This document shows positions 24,851-33,417 of a stretch of DNA of 64,000 nucleotides, piece after piece. The stretch's first letter is position 1. The number at the start of each line of letters is the position of its first letter. Below the pieces are notes generated by a model. The model searched no databases. It was not told where the DNA came from and was given only the letters and a program-made list of their open reading frames with translations. This stretch comes from Pseudaestuariivita atlantica (GTDB lineage Bacteria > Pseudomonadota > Alphaproteobacteria > Rhodobacterales > Rhodobacteraceae): the NCBI RefSeq assembly GCF_001205715.1, contig NZ_AQQZ01000005.1, positions 124,001-188,000 on the forward strand, read 5' to 3'. Position numbers and translations under genes: made by a program.

Positions 24851-25189
24851 ATGAACAGCATCACGCCGATCCCCCTGCGCGCCGCCCCCGACCGGGTCGC
24901 CTATCACCGCACCGAACTCGCCCTCATCCTCTCGCTCTATGGCCGCATGGTCGCGGCGGGCGAGTGGCGCGATTACGGGATCTCGTCGCTGAAGGATGTC
25001 GCCGTCTTCTCTGTCTTCCGCCGCACCGCCGAGAACCCGCTCTACCGGATCGAGAAGCGCCCCAAGTTGCGCACCAGGCAGGGCCAGTACGCCGTGATCG
25101 GCACCGAGGGGCAGGTGCTGAAGCGCGGGCATGACCTGAAGGCCGTGCTGCGCGTGCTGGAGCGCAAGCTGATCCGCGCGGTGGACTGA
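24851..25189 (+). CDS. DUF2794 family protein
   Basis: A 112-residue protein with the alphaproteobacterial DUF2794 pattern: LILSLYGRMVAAGEWRDYGIS, then AVFSVFRRTAENPLYRIEKRPKL and RQGQYAVIGTEGQVLKRG. Function is unknown. It lies 39 bases after imuB, so it may share its transcript, and is followed by paired REP-like hairpins. Confidence 0.85.
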   Translation: MNSITPIPLRAAPDRVAYHRTELALILSLYGRMVAAGEWRDYGISSLKDVAVFSVFRRTAENPLYRIEKRPKLRTRQGQYAVIGTEGQVLKRGHDLKAVLRVLERKLIRAVD

Positions 25190-25201
25190 CCCACGGAAGG
25201 G

Positions 25202-25268
25202 GGTCGGATGAGGATCATCCGACCTACGGCGCAGCGGCACATGTAGGTCGGCTGCTTGCCAGCCGACC
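25202..25268. repeat. Paired REP-like palindromes sharing a GGTCGG core
   Basis: Two stem-loops lie in the gap between the convergent DUF2794 and agmatinase-like genes. The first (25202-25224) has 10-bp arms starting GGTCGGATGA and a GGA loop. The second (25246-25268) has 9-bp arms starting GGTCGGCTG and a CTTGC loop. Both are flanked by the motif GTAGGTCGG or its complement. Shared cores in a convergent intergenic gap are typical of repetitive extragenic palindromes, which can also end transcription. Confidence 0.7.
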
Positions 25269-25274
25269 CCCCGT

Positions 25275-26222
25275 TCAGACCATCACGCAGAGCAGTTCGA
25301 ACATCACCGACACGCCGAGGAACGCGGTATTGCCGGACGCGTCGAAGGGCGGTGACACCTCGACCATGTCGGCGCCCGCGATGTTCACGCCCGCCAGTTC
25401 CCGCACCACCCACAGCGCGTCGAAGGAGTTCGGCCCGCCCACTTCGGGCGTGCCGGTGCCGGGCGCGAAGGTCGGGTCGACGAAATCGATGTCGTAGCTG
25501 ACATAGGTGGGCCGATCCCCCACGATCTCCCGCGCCTCGGCCATCACGTCGGCCACGCCCCGCGCCATCAGTTCCTCGATGGGGATGATGCGGATGCCGA
25601 CCGCCTTGGCGAAGTCGCGGTCTTCGAGGTCGTACATGGTGCCACGGATGCCGATCTGCACCACCCGTTTCGGATCCAGCAGGCCTTCCTCCACCGCGCG
25701 GCGGAAGGGCGTGCCGTGGGTGTATTTGTGGCCGCCGAAATAGCCGTCCCACAAATCGGTGTGACTGTCGAAATGCACCATGCCGAGCGGCCGTTCGGCG
25801 GCGAGCGCCCGCAGCACCGGCAGCGAGGTCAGGTGATCGCCGCCTGCCGTCAGCGGGCGAATGCCCTGCGCCACGAGGCGTTTGTAAAAGGTCGTGATCC
25901 GCTCCATCGAATCCATCAGGTCGACGGGGTTGGGGCCCACGTCGCCAAGGTCGGCGCAATTCGCAACCTCGAACGGGCGCACCATGGTGATGCCGTTCTG
26001 CGCGCGGATCATGGTGGAGGCATCGCGGAGTTGCCGGGGCCCGTGGCGCGGGCCCGGTCGGTTGGTCGTTCCGCCATCCCAAGGGACGCCGACCAGCCCG
26101 ATATCGACCGCCACGCGCCGGGCGTCGTCTTCGGGCAGGTAGGGCAGCCGCATGAAGGTGGGCACGCCGGCAAATCGCGGCAGGTCCATCCCGGACACGG
26201 GTTGAAAGAAGGGATCGGTCAT
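25275..26222 (-). CDS. speB: Agmatinase-like ureohydrolase
   Basis: A 315-residue di-manganese ureohydrolase. All metal-binding motifs are visible: GGDH (about 130), HFDSHTDLWD (about 152-161), and SYDIDFVDP (about 235-243), followed by GTPEVGG. These enzymes release urea from agmatine, guanidinobutyrate, guanidinopropionate or similar guanidino compounds, and the exact substrate cannot be set from sequence. The ATG overlaps the NlpC/P60 stop by four bases. The longer frame to 26294 is rejected as overlap with that gene. Confidence 0.85.
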   Translation of the reverse strand: MTDPFFQPVSGMDLPRFAGVPTFMRLPYLPEDDARRVAVDIGLVGVPWDGGTTNRPGPRHGPRQLRDASTMIRAQNGITMVRPFEVANCADLGDVGPNPVDLMDSMERITTFYKRLVAQGIRPLTAGGDHLTSLPVLRALAAERPLGMVHFDSHTDLWDGYFGGHKYTHGTPFRRAVEEGLLDPKRVVQIGIRGTMYDLEDRDFAKAVGIRIIPIEELMARGVADVMAEAREIVGDRPTYVSYDIDFVDPTFAPGTGTPEVGGPNSFDALWVVRELAGVNIAGADMVEVSPPFDASGNTAFLGVSVMFELLCVMV

Positions 26223-27052
26223 GCGGTCTCCAGCGTCGGGCGGGCGATGCACAGGACGTCCTTGCCTTCGGATGCCCGGATGCGCGCCACGCAATCCGAC
26301 CGTCGTTCGTACGAGACGGCCATGTGGTGGGCATTGGCGTGGATCAGCGTGCGGCTGTCAACGCAGATCGCGACATGGCCCTGCCAGAACAGCAGATCGC
26401 CCCGGCGGGCGCGGGACACCGGCGTGAAGGCGGCGCGCTGCTGGTCGCTGTCGCCGGGGCAGTCGGTGCCGCAGGCGCGCAGCGCCGCCTGCACCAGGCC
26501 CGAACAATCGATCCCGTCCGCTGAATTGCCGCCCCACAGGTACGGCGTACCCAGCAGCCGTTCCGCCACGGCAACCATGTCGGTTTCCGGGGCCGAGAGG
26601 GGGCGCAGGTGCCCGTCCGGGATGAACAGCCCGGCATCGGTCTGCGCAAACCCGTCCGCCGCCGCGACGCATGTGACCCGCGCGCCAAGCGACAGGCGCA
26701 AGGGCGCCGGTTGCTTGATGTCGGGCGCGCTGAACCCGAGTGTCGCACGGACGCAGACCTCGTGCGTCGGGTCCGGCCCGTCCCCGACCGCCGAGGCGTC
26801 GACATATCCCACGTAGCCGCCGCGTTCGGCCTGGCCGAAGGCGCGTCCGTCCTGCACGTCCAGCACCCTGAACCGGTCACCGTAAAGAAGCTGGCGGTCG
26901 AGCATGCCGCCGGTCGAGGCGCAATGCAGGTCGGCGACGGGACGCGCGATGCGCCTGTCGTCGCCCTGCACGAACCGGTCCGCCGTGGCTTTGCCTTCCA
27001 GCTCGTCCGCCGCCACCCGCCCGTTCGACGGCCAGAGCCGGGGATCGGTCAC
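26219..27052 (-). CDS. NlpC/P60 family peptidase with SH3-type N-terminus
   Basis: A 277-residue predicted cell-wall peptide hydrolase. The N-terminal half looks like paired bacterial SH3 domains (LYGDRFRVLDVQDGRAFGQ, GYVGYVDASAV). The C-terminal NlpC/P60 domain has the catalytic Cys in GIDCSGLVQAAL and the catalytic His in GHVAICVDS. No signal peptide is evident, as is common for these alphaproteobacterial proteins. The GTG start at 27052 overlaps the aminopeptidase stop (GTGA), so a longer frame to 27145 is not used. The aminopeptidase-NlpC pair suggests joint peptide or muropeptide recycling. Confidence 0.87.
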   Translation of the reverse strand: MTDPRLWPSNGRVAADELEGKATADRFVQGDDRRIARPVADLHCASTGGMLDRQLLYGDRFRVLDVQDGRAFGQAERGGYVGYVDASAVGDGPDPTHEVCVRATLGFSAPDIKQPAPLRLSLGARVTCVAAADGFAQTDAGLFIPDGHLRPLSAPETDMVAVAERLLGTPYLWGGNSADGIDCSGLVQAALRACGTDCPGDSDQQRAAFTPVSRARRGDLLFWQGHVAICVDSRTLIHANAHHMAVSYERRSDCVARIRASEGKDVLCIARPTLETA

Positions 27053-28434
27053 AGGCCCAGCAGCCGGGGCAGCGCCGCGTAAAGCGCGCGCGGCCCCTGC
27101 CCGACCCCGCCCTTGGGCCGCGCGGGTGCGGGTTTGGGCTGCCATGAATAGATGTCGAAATGCATGTACCGCGCGTCGCCGACGAAGCGGCGCAGGAACA
27201 GCGCGGCGGTGATCGAGCCCGCGAACCCGCCCGCCGGCGCGTTATCCAGATCGGCGATCCCCGGTTCGATCATCGGTTCATACGGGTCCCAGAACGGCAT
27301 GCGCCACACCGGGTCGGCGACCTTGCGCGCGGCGGCGTGCAGGGCGTCGGCGTCACCGTCTTCGGTGGCGTAGAACGGGGCGAGGTCGGGGCCCAGCGCC
27401 ACGCGGGCGGCCCCGGTGAGCGTGGCCATCGACACGATGAGGTCGGTCGGTTCCTCGACCGCCAGTGCAAGCGCATCGGCGAGCACCAGCCGCCCTTCGG
27501 CATCGGTGTTGTTGACCTCGACCGTCATGCCGTTGCGCGCGGTCAGGATGTCGCCGGGGCGGAAGCTGGACCCGCTGACCGAATTCTCGACCGCCGGGAC
27601 CAGCACACGCAGGCGCACGGGCAGGTTCATCGCCATGATGGTGCGCGCAAGGCCAAGGACATTGGCCGCGCCACCCATGTCCTTTTTCATCAGCGCCATG
27701 GAGTTGCCGGGCTTGAGGTTCAGACCGCCCGTGTCGAAACAGACGCCCTTGCCCACGAGCGTCAGTTGCGGCCCGGCGGAGCCCCATCGAAACTCGATCA
27801 GTCGCGGCGCATGCGCGGCTGCGCGGCCCACGGCGTGGATCATCGGGAAGTTCTGCGCCAGCAGGTCGTCGCCTTCGATCACAGTGCAGGACACACCGAA
27901 GGCTTGCGCGAGTTCTTCCGCCGCGGCGGCGAGGTCGGGCGGGCCCATGTCGGCGGCGGGGGTGTTGACGAGATCGCGGGTCAGGCATTCGGAGGCGGCG
28001 AGCGTTTCCAGTTCGGCCGCATCCACGCCGTCCGGCGCGACCATTTGGGCAAGCTCTGCGGCGTCGGACGCGCGGTAGCGACGAAAGCCGTAGCCTGCGA
28101 GCAACCAGCCAAGCGCCTCGACCGACGGATCGGCGTCGGCATGCGTGGTGTCCAGCGTGTAGGTGCCAACCGGCAGGGTCGACCGGGCCCCGCCCAGCAC
28201 AAAGCGTTGGCGGGCGAGGTCCTGCGCGCCGCCAAAGCCCACGAGCGCCCCGGCGACACCGCCATCGGCACCGGGCAGGGCCACGACCTGTCCAGCGGCC
28301 CCGGTGAACCCGGCATTGCCCGCCCAGTCACGCGCGGCGTCGGGCAAGGCCTCCAGCGCGGCCCCGACCCTGTCGGACGCAACGAGGTAGAGCGGAACGG
28401 CGGGTTCCGAGGCCGGGGCGAACGTGCAGGTCAT
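27049..28434 (-). CDS. Leucyl aminopeptidase family protein (M17)
   Basis: A 461-residue cytoplasmic di-zinc exopeptidase that removes N-terminal residues from peptides. The M17 signature NTDAEGRLVLADAL (about residue 310-323) and the metal-site Lys/Asp region VGKGVCFDTGGLNLKPG are clear, as is KKDMGGAANVLG. It heads a three-gene overlapping unit with an NlpC/P60 protein and an agmatinase-like enzyme. Confidence 0.92.
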   Translation of the reverse strand: MTCTFAPASEPAVPLYLVASDRVGAALEALPDAARDWAGNAGFTGAAGQVVALPGADGGVAGALVGFGGAQDLARQRFVLGGARSTLPVGTYTLDTTHADADPSVEALGWLLAGYGFRRYRASDAAELAQMVAPDGVDAAELETLAASECLTRDLVNTPAADMGPPDLAAAAEELAQAFGVSCTVIEGDDLLAQNFPMIHAVGRAAAHAPRLIEFRWGSAGPQLTLVGKGVCFDTGGLNLKPGNSMALMKKDMGGAANVLGLARTIMAMNLPVRLRVLVPAVENSVSGSSFRPGDILTARNGMTVEVNNTDAEGRLVLADALALAVEEPTDLIVSMATLTGAARVALGPDLAPFYATEDGDADALHAAARKVADPVWRMPFWDPYEPMIEPGIADLDNAPAGGFAGSITAALFLRRFVGDARYMHFDIYSWQPKPAPARPKGGVGQGPRALYAALPRLLGL

Positions 28435-28508
28435 GGGGCAAATCCTTCAGGTTTCGCCGCAGCCTATCGGCTTTGCCCGCCGTCGCAAGCCCTGCCCGGA
28501 TTGCCGGG

Positions 28509-28889
28509 TCAGACAGACAGGTCCTGCGTGTCCCAAAGCGCCGAAAGCGAGCGATCGCCAACGCGCATCAGCCGCGCATGGGTTGCCGCCAAGGCGACAC
28601 CGTCGCCACCATCGATGCAGTCCACCACGTCGCGCGACACGGTGGCGAGCGTCGTCATCCCGATCTGGTCCGCGACCGAGACCAGCCCGCGCGTCGTCTT
28701 GCGCATGTCCTCGAGCGAGGCGAGCCGCGCGGTTTGCGCGATGGTGGCCAGCCGCTCTGCCATGTCTTCCAGCGCGCGGCACACCACGTCCTCCGCACCG
28801 TTCAATCCCAGCTGCTTGCACAAGTCCTGCACGCAACCGTGGTCCAGACGAACCACCTCGCGCGGCGCCAACTTCGTCACCTGTGACAC
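28509..28889 (-). CDS. Conserved hypothetical helical protein
   Basis: A 126-residue mostly helical protein that I do not recognise by family. The helix run GAEDVVCRALEDMAERLATIAQTARL and the later DQIGMTTLATVSRDVVDCIDGGD suggest a four-helix-bundle, possibly histidine-phosphotransfer-like, shape, but no phosphoacceptor His is evident. The GTG at 28889 is chosen because AAGGGTGAG lies just upstream; the longer frame to 29015 runs into the carbonic anhydrase control region. Confidence 0.7.
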   Translation of the reverse strand: MSQVTKLAPREVVRLDHGCVQDLCKQLGLNGAEDVVCRALEDMAERLATIAQTARLASLEDMRKTTRGLVSVADQIGMTTLATVSRDVVDCIDGGDGVALAATHARLMRVGDRSLSALWDTQDLSV

Positions 28890-29035
28890 ATTCTCACCCT
28901 TGATCCCAAGGCCCCCGCCTCGGGCGCACCGTGCCACCGGCACCTTCACAAAACCTTGCCGGCCGTGCGGCTTTTCCACTCGAAATCTATGCAATTCCAC
29001 GGTATCGGGACGCACGGCAAACGCACGAGGTCGCG

Positions 29036-29686
29036 ATGAACAGGATCAAGCCCCTCCCCGGTTACATGGTGCAGCGCTACCATGGATGGCGGGCGACGCA
29101 GTATTCGGAAAACCAGGCTTGGTACAAACGTCTCGCCGATGAAGGCCAGCGGCCCCGCGCGATGATCATCTCGTGCTGCGACAGCCGCGTGCAGGCCACG
29201 CAATTGTTCGGTGCCGATCAGGGTGAGTTCTTCATGCACCGCAACGTGGCGAACCTTGTCCCGCCGTTCGAACCGGACGGGCAGGCGCACGGCACCTCGG
29301 CGGCGCTGGAATATGCCGTGACCGCTCTCAAGGTCGCGCATGTCGTCGTGCTGGGCCATTCGCATTGCGGCGGCGTTCAGGGGTGCCTCGACATGTGTTC
29401 CGGCAACGCGCCCGAGCTTGAGGACAATTCAAGCTTCGTGGGTCGCTGGATGGACATTCTGCGCCCCGGCTATGACCGCGTCGCGGGCAAGCACGAAGCC
29501 GCCGACCTGCCCGCCGCGCTTGAAAAGGAAGGCATCCTCGTTTCGCTGGAAAACCTTCTGACCTTCCCCTTCGTGGTCAAGGCAGTCGAGGCGGGCGATC
29601 TGGCCCTGCACGGGGTCTGGAACGACATCGGTACCGGATCGCTTTACGCCTATGACAGCGACAGCGACGGTTTCGTGGCCGTCTGA
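29036..29686 (+). CDS. Beta-class carbonic anhydrase
   Basis: A 216-residue zinc enzyme that interconverts CO2 and bicarbonate. The zinc ligands are in CCDSRV (Cys, with the Asp-Arg dyad, about residue 47-52) and GHSHCGG (His and Cys, about 107-113). The ATG at 29036 follows GAGG; an upstream frame to 28931 adds no conserved sequence. It is followed by an sbtA/sbtB-type transporter pair in the same direction, which makes a small bicarbonate supply unit. Confidence 0.93.
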   Translation: MNRIKPLPGYMVQRYHGWRATQYSENQAWYKRLADEGQRPRAMIISCCDSRVQATQLFGADQGEFFMHRNVANLVPPFEPDGQAHGTSAALEYAVTALKVAHVVVLGHSHCGGVQGCLDMCSGNAPELEDNSSFVGRWMDILRPGYDRVAGKHEAADLPAALEKEGILVSLENLLTFPFVVKAVEAGDLALHGVWNDIGTGSLYAYDSDSDGFVAV

Positions 29687-29750
29687 CCTTTACATCCCGC
29701 GCGGGCCACTTATCTGAACGCTTGTTCATTTCAAGCGGAGCCCGCGCCGG

Positions 29751-30725
29751 ATGTTCGATCTTGCCCTAGCCAACCTGTTGTCACCGGTCGTGCTCAGCTT
29801 CGTGCTGGGCCTCGGGGCGGCGCTGGCGCGATCCGATCTGTCGGTGCCCGAGGCGGTCGCCAAGGCCATGTCGCTCTACCTGCTCTTTGCCATCGGATTC
29901 AAAGGCGGGGTCAGCGTGGCCGATCACGGGGTGGACGGCACGCTGGGCCTCGCGCTTCTGGGCGGCGTCGTCCTGTCCGCCGCACTGCCGCTTGTCGCGT
30001 TCGGCATCCTGCGGGCGGTGTCGGGGCTCGACCGCACCGCCGCCGCCGCAGTGGCCGCGCATTATGGCTCCATCTCGATCGTGACCTTCGTGGCGGGGAC
30101 CGCGATTCTCGACAGTCGCGGCATCGTGTTTGAAGGCTACATGGTCGCCGTCGCCGCCGCGATGGAGGCGCCGGCCATCCTCACCGCTCTCTGGCTCGTC
30201 GCCCGGAAGTCCGAAGCAACGCAATCGCAGGGGCGCGGAGAACTGCTGCACGAAGTCCTTTTGAATGGCTCCATCGTGCTGCTGATCGGAGCCTTCGCCA
30301 TCGGCTGGATCACCGGCCCGGCGGGCCTTGCCCAGATCGACAGTTTCATCGTCGCGCCCTTCACCGGCGTGCTGTGCCTGTTCCTGCTGGACATGGGGCT
30401 GGTCGCTGGTCGCGGCATGCGGCAGGGGCGCGGCGTGCTGGACAAGGGGGCGCTCGCCTTCGGCCTCGTGATGCCGCTGATCGGCGCGACGGCGGGCCTG
30501 GGCGTGGGCCTGTTGCTGGGAATGTCCGCAGGCGGGATCGCGCTGTTCATGGTGCTGGCGGCGTCGGCCTCTTACATCGCCGTGCCTGCCGCGATGCGGG
30601 TGGCGCTGCCGCAGGTGAACCCGGCGATCTACCTCACCCTGTCACTTGCCGTGACTTTCCCCTTCAACCTGACCATCGGTCTGCCGCTTTATGTTACGCT
30701 GGCCGAAGCCCTGACCGGAGGCTGA
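29751..30725 (+). CDS. sbtA: SbtA-family sodium-dependent bicarbonate transporter
   Basis: A 324-residue inner-membrane protein with about ten helices in two inverted halves. SbtA features include LLFAIGFKGGVSVA, AAHYGSISIVTFVAG (the ion/substrate core of the first half) and ASASYIAVPAAMRVALPQVNPAIYLTLSLAVTFPFN in the second half. In cyanobacteria SbtA imports bicarbonate with sodium and is gated by SbtB. It lies four bases before the sbtB-like gene. Confidence 0.88.
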   Translation: MFDLALANLLSPVVLSFVLGLGAALARSDLSVPEAVAKAMSLYLLFAIGFKGGVSVADHGVDGTLGLALLGGVVLSAALPLVAFGILRAVSGLDRTAAAAVAAHYGSISIVTFVAGTAILDSRGIVFEGYMVAVAAAMEAPAILTALWLVARKSEATQSQGRGELLHEVLLNGSIVLLIGAFAIGWITGPAGLAQIDSFIVAPFTGVLCLFLLDMGLVAGRGMRQGRGVLDKGALAFGLVMPLIGATAGLGVGLLLGMSAGGIALFMVLAASASYIAVPAAMRVALPQVNPAIYLTLSLAVTFPFNLTIGLPLYVTLAEALTGG

Positions 30726-30729
30726 GCCC

Positions 30730-31041
30730 ATGCAGACCCATGCCGCCAAGCGCGTCGAGATCACGATCGAAACGGTGATGCAGGCCCGCCTGACGCGGGC
30801 GCTGGAGGAGGCCGGGGTGACCGGCTACACGATCCTGCCCGTGCTGGGCGGATCGGGGCGGTCGGGCGGGTGGTCCCGTTCGGGTCAGGTGAGCCGCGCC
30901 TCGGGCATGGTGCAGGTGATCTGCATCATACGGCCCGAACGGCTGGACCCGCTGCTTGAAGCGGCCTTTGCCGTGGTCGAGCCGCATATCGGCGTCGTCA
31001 CCATCACCGACGCGCAGGTGCTACGCGCCGAACGGTTCTGA
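30730..31041 (+). CDS. sbtB: SbtB-like PII signalling protein
   Basis: A 103-residue PII-superfamily trimeric regulator. It has the ferredoxin-like fold pattern ETVMQARLTRALEEAGVTGYTILPVLGGSG, a T-loop (GGSGRSGGWSRSGQVSR), and a C-terminal strand VGVVTITDAQVLRAERF. The canonical PII uridylylation Tyr is not seen. With sbtA directly upstream (GGAGG site in the sbtA end), it most likely closes or tunes that transporter in response to adenine nucleotides. Confidence 0.85.
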   Translation: MQTHAAKRVEITIETVMQARLTRALEEAGVTGYTILPVLGGSGRSGGWSRSGQVSRASGMVQVICIIRPERLDPLLEAAFAVVEPHIGVVTITDAQVLRAERF

Positions 31042-31050
31042 CCGCGACGC

Positions 31051-31413
31051 TCAGTGCAGGAAGTCGCCCGACAACCCGCCCGGAAGCGCGACGATCTGCG
31101 GACGGCCCAGCCGCGCCGACATCTCTTTCAGCGGCGTGCCCAGGAACTTGCCCGTGCAGATGGCCACGCCGGTCGCGATGTCGGTCAGCACCATGTGTCC
31201 CTTGCGGAACGTCAGGCCGAACCCCTTCGCCGCCAGCTTCTTCTGAAGCTCGCGCCAATCGCCCGCGGTGCGGAAGATCGGGGCAACCACGCTGCGCAGG
31301 GCAGCCGCCGCTTCGGAGTTCAGGGCATCGACGCCGGACGTTGCCGACCACGGTGAGGATGCGGTGTCACGGTCTTGCGACGGACCGTTCGTGGCATTCA
31401 TATACGTGTACAT
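31051..31413 (-). CDS. Hypothetical protein
   Basis: A 120-residue protein with a low-complexity N-terminus and a compact C-terminal domain (about 50-110). The stretch DWRELQKKLAAKGFGLTF plus EMSARLGRP resembles small modules found at the ends of relaxase-like proteins in Rhodobacteraceae, but this is only an impression from pattern. The ATG at 31413 has AAGGGA upstream; 31446 and 31398 are alternatives. It converges on sbtB with nine bases between. Confidence 0.6.
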   Translation of the reverse strand: MYTYMNATNGPSQDRDTASSPWSATSGVDALNSEAAAALRSVVAPIFRTAGDWRELQKKLAAKGFGLTFRKGHMVLTDIATGVAICTGKFLGTPLKEMSARLGRPQIVALPGGLSGDFLH

Positions 31414-31547
31414 AGCGGAATCCCTTCGTTTCCCTGTTGGAAACATCCGCTATGATTCGGGCCGAAATGGTTCGCTATCAGGGAAATTTACGCAAGGTCC
31501 GCCGCAGATTTGCCCAGAATGGCGCAAGTCTTGATTGCGCGAATGCA

Positions 31548-31574
31548 AAGGGGCCGCGCATCGCACGGCCCCTT
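31548..31574. terminator. Stem-loop downstream of asd
   Basis: AAGGGGCCG and CGGCCCCTT form a perfect 9-bp stem with a 9-base loop, 18 bases past the asd stop. The T-run is weak, but position and stability suit a terminator for the minus-strand asd gene. Confidence 0.6.
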
Positions 31575-31591
31575 GCAGGATGTCTGACGCC

Positions 31592-32614
31592 TCAGCCTTT
31601 CTTGAGACACTCGCGTCCCAGAAGCTCGGCGATCTGCACGGCGTTCAGCGCAGCGCCCTTGCGCAGGTTGTCGCTGACGCACCAGAAGTTCAGGCCGTTG
31701 TCGATCGTCGAATCCTGGCGGATGCGGCTGATGAACGTGGCGAAATCACCCACGCATTCGACGGGCGTGACATAACCACCGTCCTCGCGCTTGTCGATCA
31801 CCATGAGGCCGGGCGATTCACGCAGGATGTCGCGCGCTTCGTCCTCGTCGAGGAAATCCTCGGTCTCGATGTTCACCGCCTCGGAATGGCCGACGAAGAC
31901 CGGGACGCGCACGCAGGTTGCCGTGACCTTGATCGACGGGTCGACGATCTTCTTCGTCTCGGCCACCATCTTCCACTCTTCCTTGGTCGATCCGTCTTCC
32001 ATGAAGACGTCGATGTGCGGGATGACGTTGAAGGCGATCTGCTTGGTGAACTGCTTGGGCGGCTTGTCGTCGGTGGGGTTGTAGACGGCTTTCGTCTGGT
32101 CCCACAGCTCGTCCATGCCGCCCTTGCCCGCGCCGGACACGGATTGGTACGTCGACACCACGACGCGCTTGATCTTCGCCCGGTCGTGCAGCGGCTTCAG
32201 CGCGACGACCATCTGCGCGGTCGAACAGTTCGGGTTCGCGATGATGTTCTTCTTGGCATAGTCGTGGATGGCCTCGGGGTTCACCTCGGGCACGATCAGC
32301 GGGATGTCGGGGTCGTAGCGGTAGAGCGACGAGTTATCGATCACCACGCAGCCCGCCTTCGCGGCCTTGGGCGCATGTTCCTTGGTTGCCGCCGACCCCA
32401 CGGCCCACAGCGACAGGTCCCACCCGGTGAAATCGAATGTCGCAAGGTCCTGTGTCTTGAGCGTCTTGTCGCCGAATGTGACTTCCGTGCCCAGCGATTT
32501 GCGGGATGCCAGAACGGCGATCTCGTCCACCGGGAACTCGCGCTCGGCGAGGATGTTCAGCATTTCGCGGCCCACGTTGCCCGTGGCGCCGACGACGACG
32601 ACTTTGTAGCCCAT
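31592..32614 (-). CDS. asd: Aspartate-semialdehyde dehydrogenase
   Basis: A 340-residue cytoplasmic NADPH-dependent enzyme that reduces aspartyl phosphate to aspartate semialdehyde for lysine, methionine, threonine and cell-wall diaminopimelate. It has the nucleotide-binding GATGNVGREML, the catalytic Cys in NPNCSTAQM (about residue 130-138), and the active His region RVPVFVGHSEAVN. Length is usual. It is monocistronic, with an AAGGA ribosome-binding site and a downstream stem-loop. Confidence 0.96.
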   Translation of the reverse strand: MGYKVVVVGATGNVGREMLNILAEREFPVDEIAVLASRKSLGTEVTFGDKTLKTQDLATFDFTGWDLSLWAVGSAATKEHAPKAAKAGCVVIDNSSLYRYDPDIPLIVPEVNPEAIHDYAKKNIIANPNCSTAQMVVALKPLHDRAKIKRVVVSTYQSVSGAGKGGMDELWDQTKAVYNPTDDKPPKQFTKQIAFNVIPHIDVFMEDGSTKEEWKMVAETKKIVDPSIKVTATCVRVPVFVGHSEAVNIETEDFLDEDEARDILRESPGLMVIDKREDGGYVTPVECVGDFATFISRIRQDSTIDNGLNFWCVSDNLRKGAALNAVQIAELLGRECLKKG

Positions 32615-32643
32615 GACGGGGTCCTTTTCGATTGTCGGCTTGG

Positions 32644-32663
32644 CCCGGACGGGAGTGTCCGGG
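32644..32663. terminator. Stem-loop between rhomboid gene and asd
   Basis: CCCGGAC-GGGAGT-GTCCGGG gives a perfect 7-bp stem in the 137-base gap. It could end the rhomboid transcript before asd. Confidence 0.4.
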
Positions 32664-32751
32664 TCCGCGGCGATGTACCGGAGGCTCGGCGGAAGGGAAA
32701 GGGCGTTTTCATCCGCGCGCGTTCACGGCTGCGGCCTGTCGCGTGGCGGCC

Positions 32752-33294
32752 TCAGGCGCGGCGGCGCAACAGGATGGCGGCGGCGAGGCCGGCGAGGGCT
32801 CCGAAGAGGTGCGCCTCCCAGCTGATCCCCTCCTGCCCCGGCAGGACGCCCCAGACCATCGTGCCATAGATGACGGCCACGCCGATGGCGGCGATCAGCG
32901 GCACCGCGCGCCGTTCGACCACGCCGCGCGCGATGAGGAAACCGAACCAGCCAAAGATCAGCCCCGACGCCCCCACGTGCAGCGCCTTACCCGCGAACAG
33001 CCAGACGGCAAGGCCGCCGCCAAGGACGATGATCGCGGTGGCCAGCAGCGCGTCGCGATGCGCGGTCAGCACGACCACGGCGCCAAGCACAGCAAGCGGC
33101 GCGGTATTCGCGGCGGCATGCGCGACCGAGCCGTGCAGGAGCGGCATGAACAGAACGCCATCAAGCCCCGCGACATGCCGTGGGATCAGGCCGAGGCGCG
33201 GGTTCAGCGCGTAGCCGGAAATCAGGTTCACGGCCTCGAACCCCCATATCGCCACCAGAAGCGCGGCGATCCAGACAAACCTTTCAAGACGCAC
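32752..33294 (-). CDS. Rhomboid-family intramembrane serine protease
   Basis: A 180-residue membrane protein with six predicted helices. The catalytic Ser is in VGASGLIFG (helix 4) and the catalytic His in WEAHLFGALAG (helix 6), with the oxyanion HGSVAHAAANT in helix 2, so the active site is complete. The GTG at 33294 is preferred because CGGAGGATT lies at the right distance; an upstream TTG frame to 33330 has no ribosome-binding site. The enzyme cuts membrane proteins within the bilayer; the substrate is unknown. Confidence 0.88.
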   Translation of the reverse strand: MRLERFVWIAALLVAIWGFEAVNLISGYALNPRLGLIPRHVAGLDGVLFMPLLHGSVAHAAANTAPLAVLGAVVVLTAHRDALLATAIIVLGGGLAVWLFAGKALHVGASGLIFGWFGFLIARGVVERRAVPLIAAIGVAVIYGTMVWGVLPGQEGISWEAHLFGALAGLAAAILLRRRA

Positions 33295-33417
33295 AGGCGC
33301 AATCCTCCGATCCGCAAGAGTGCCATGCAACGCCCGAAGGTCGAGGTACGGAAATCCCGACTACGTGGCGCGGCATCGCGTTCTCTAGATTGCTAATCAT
33401 AGTAATCAAAAATTAAT

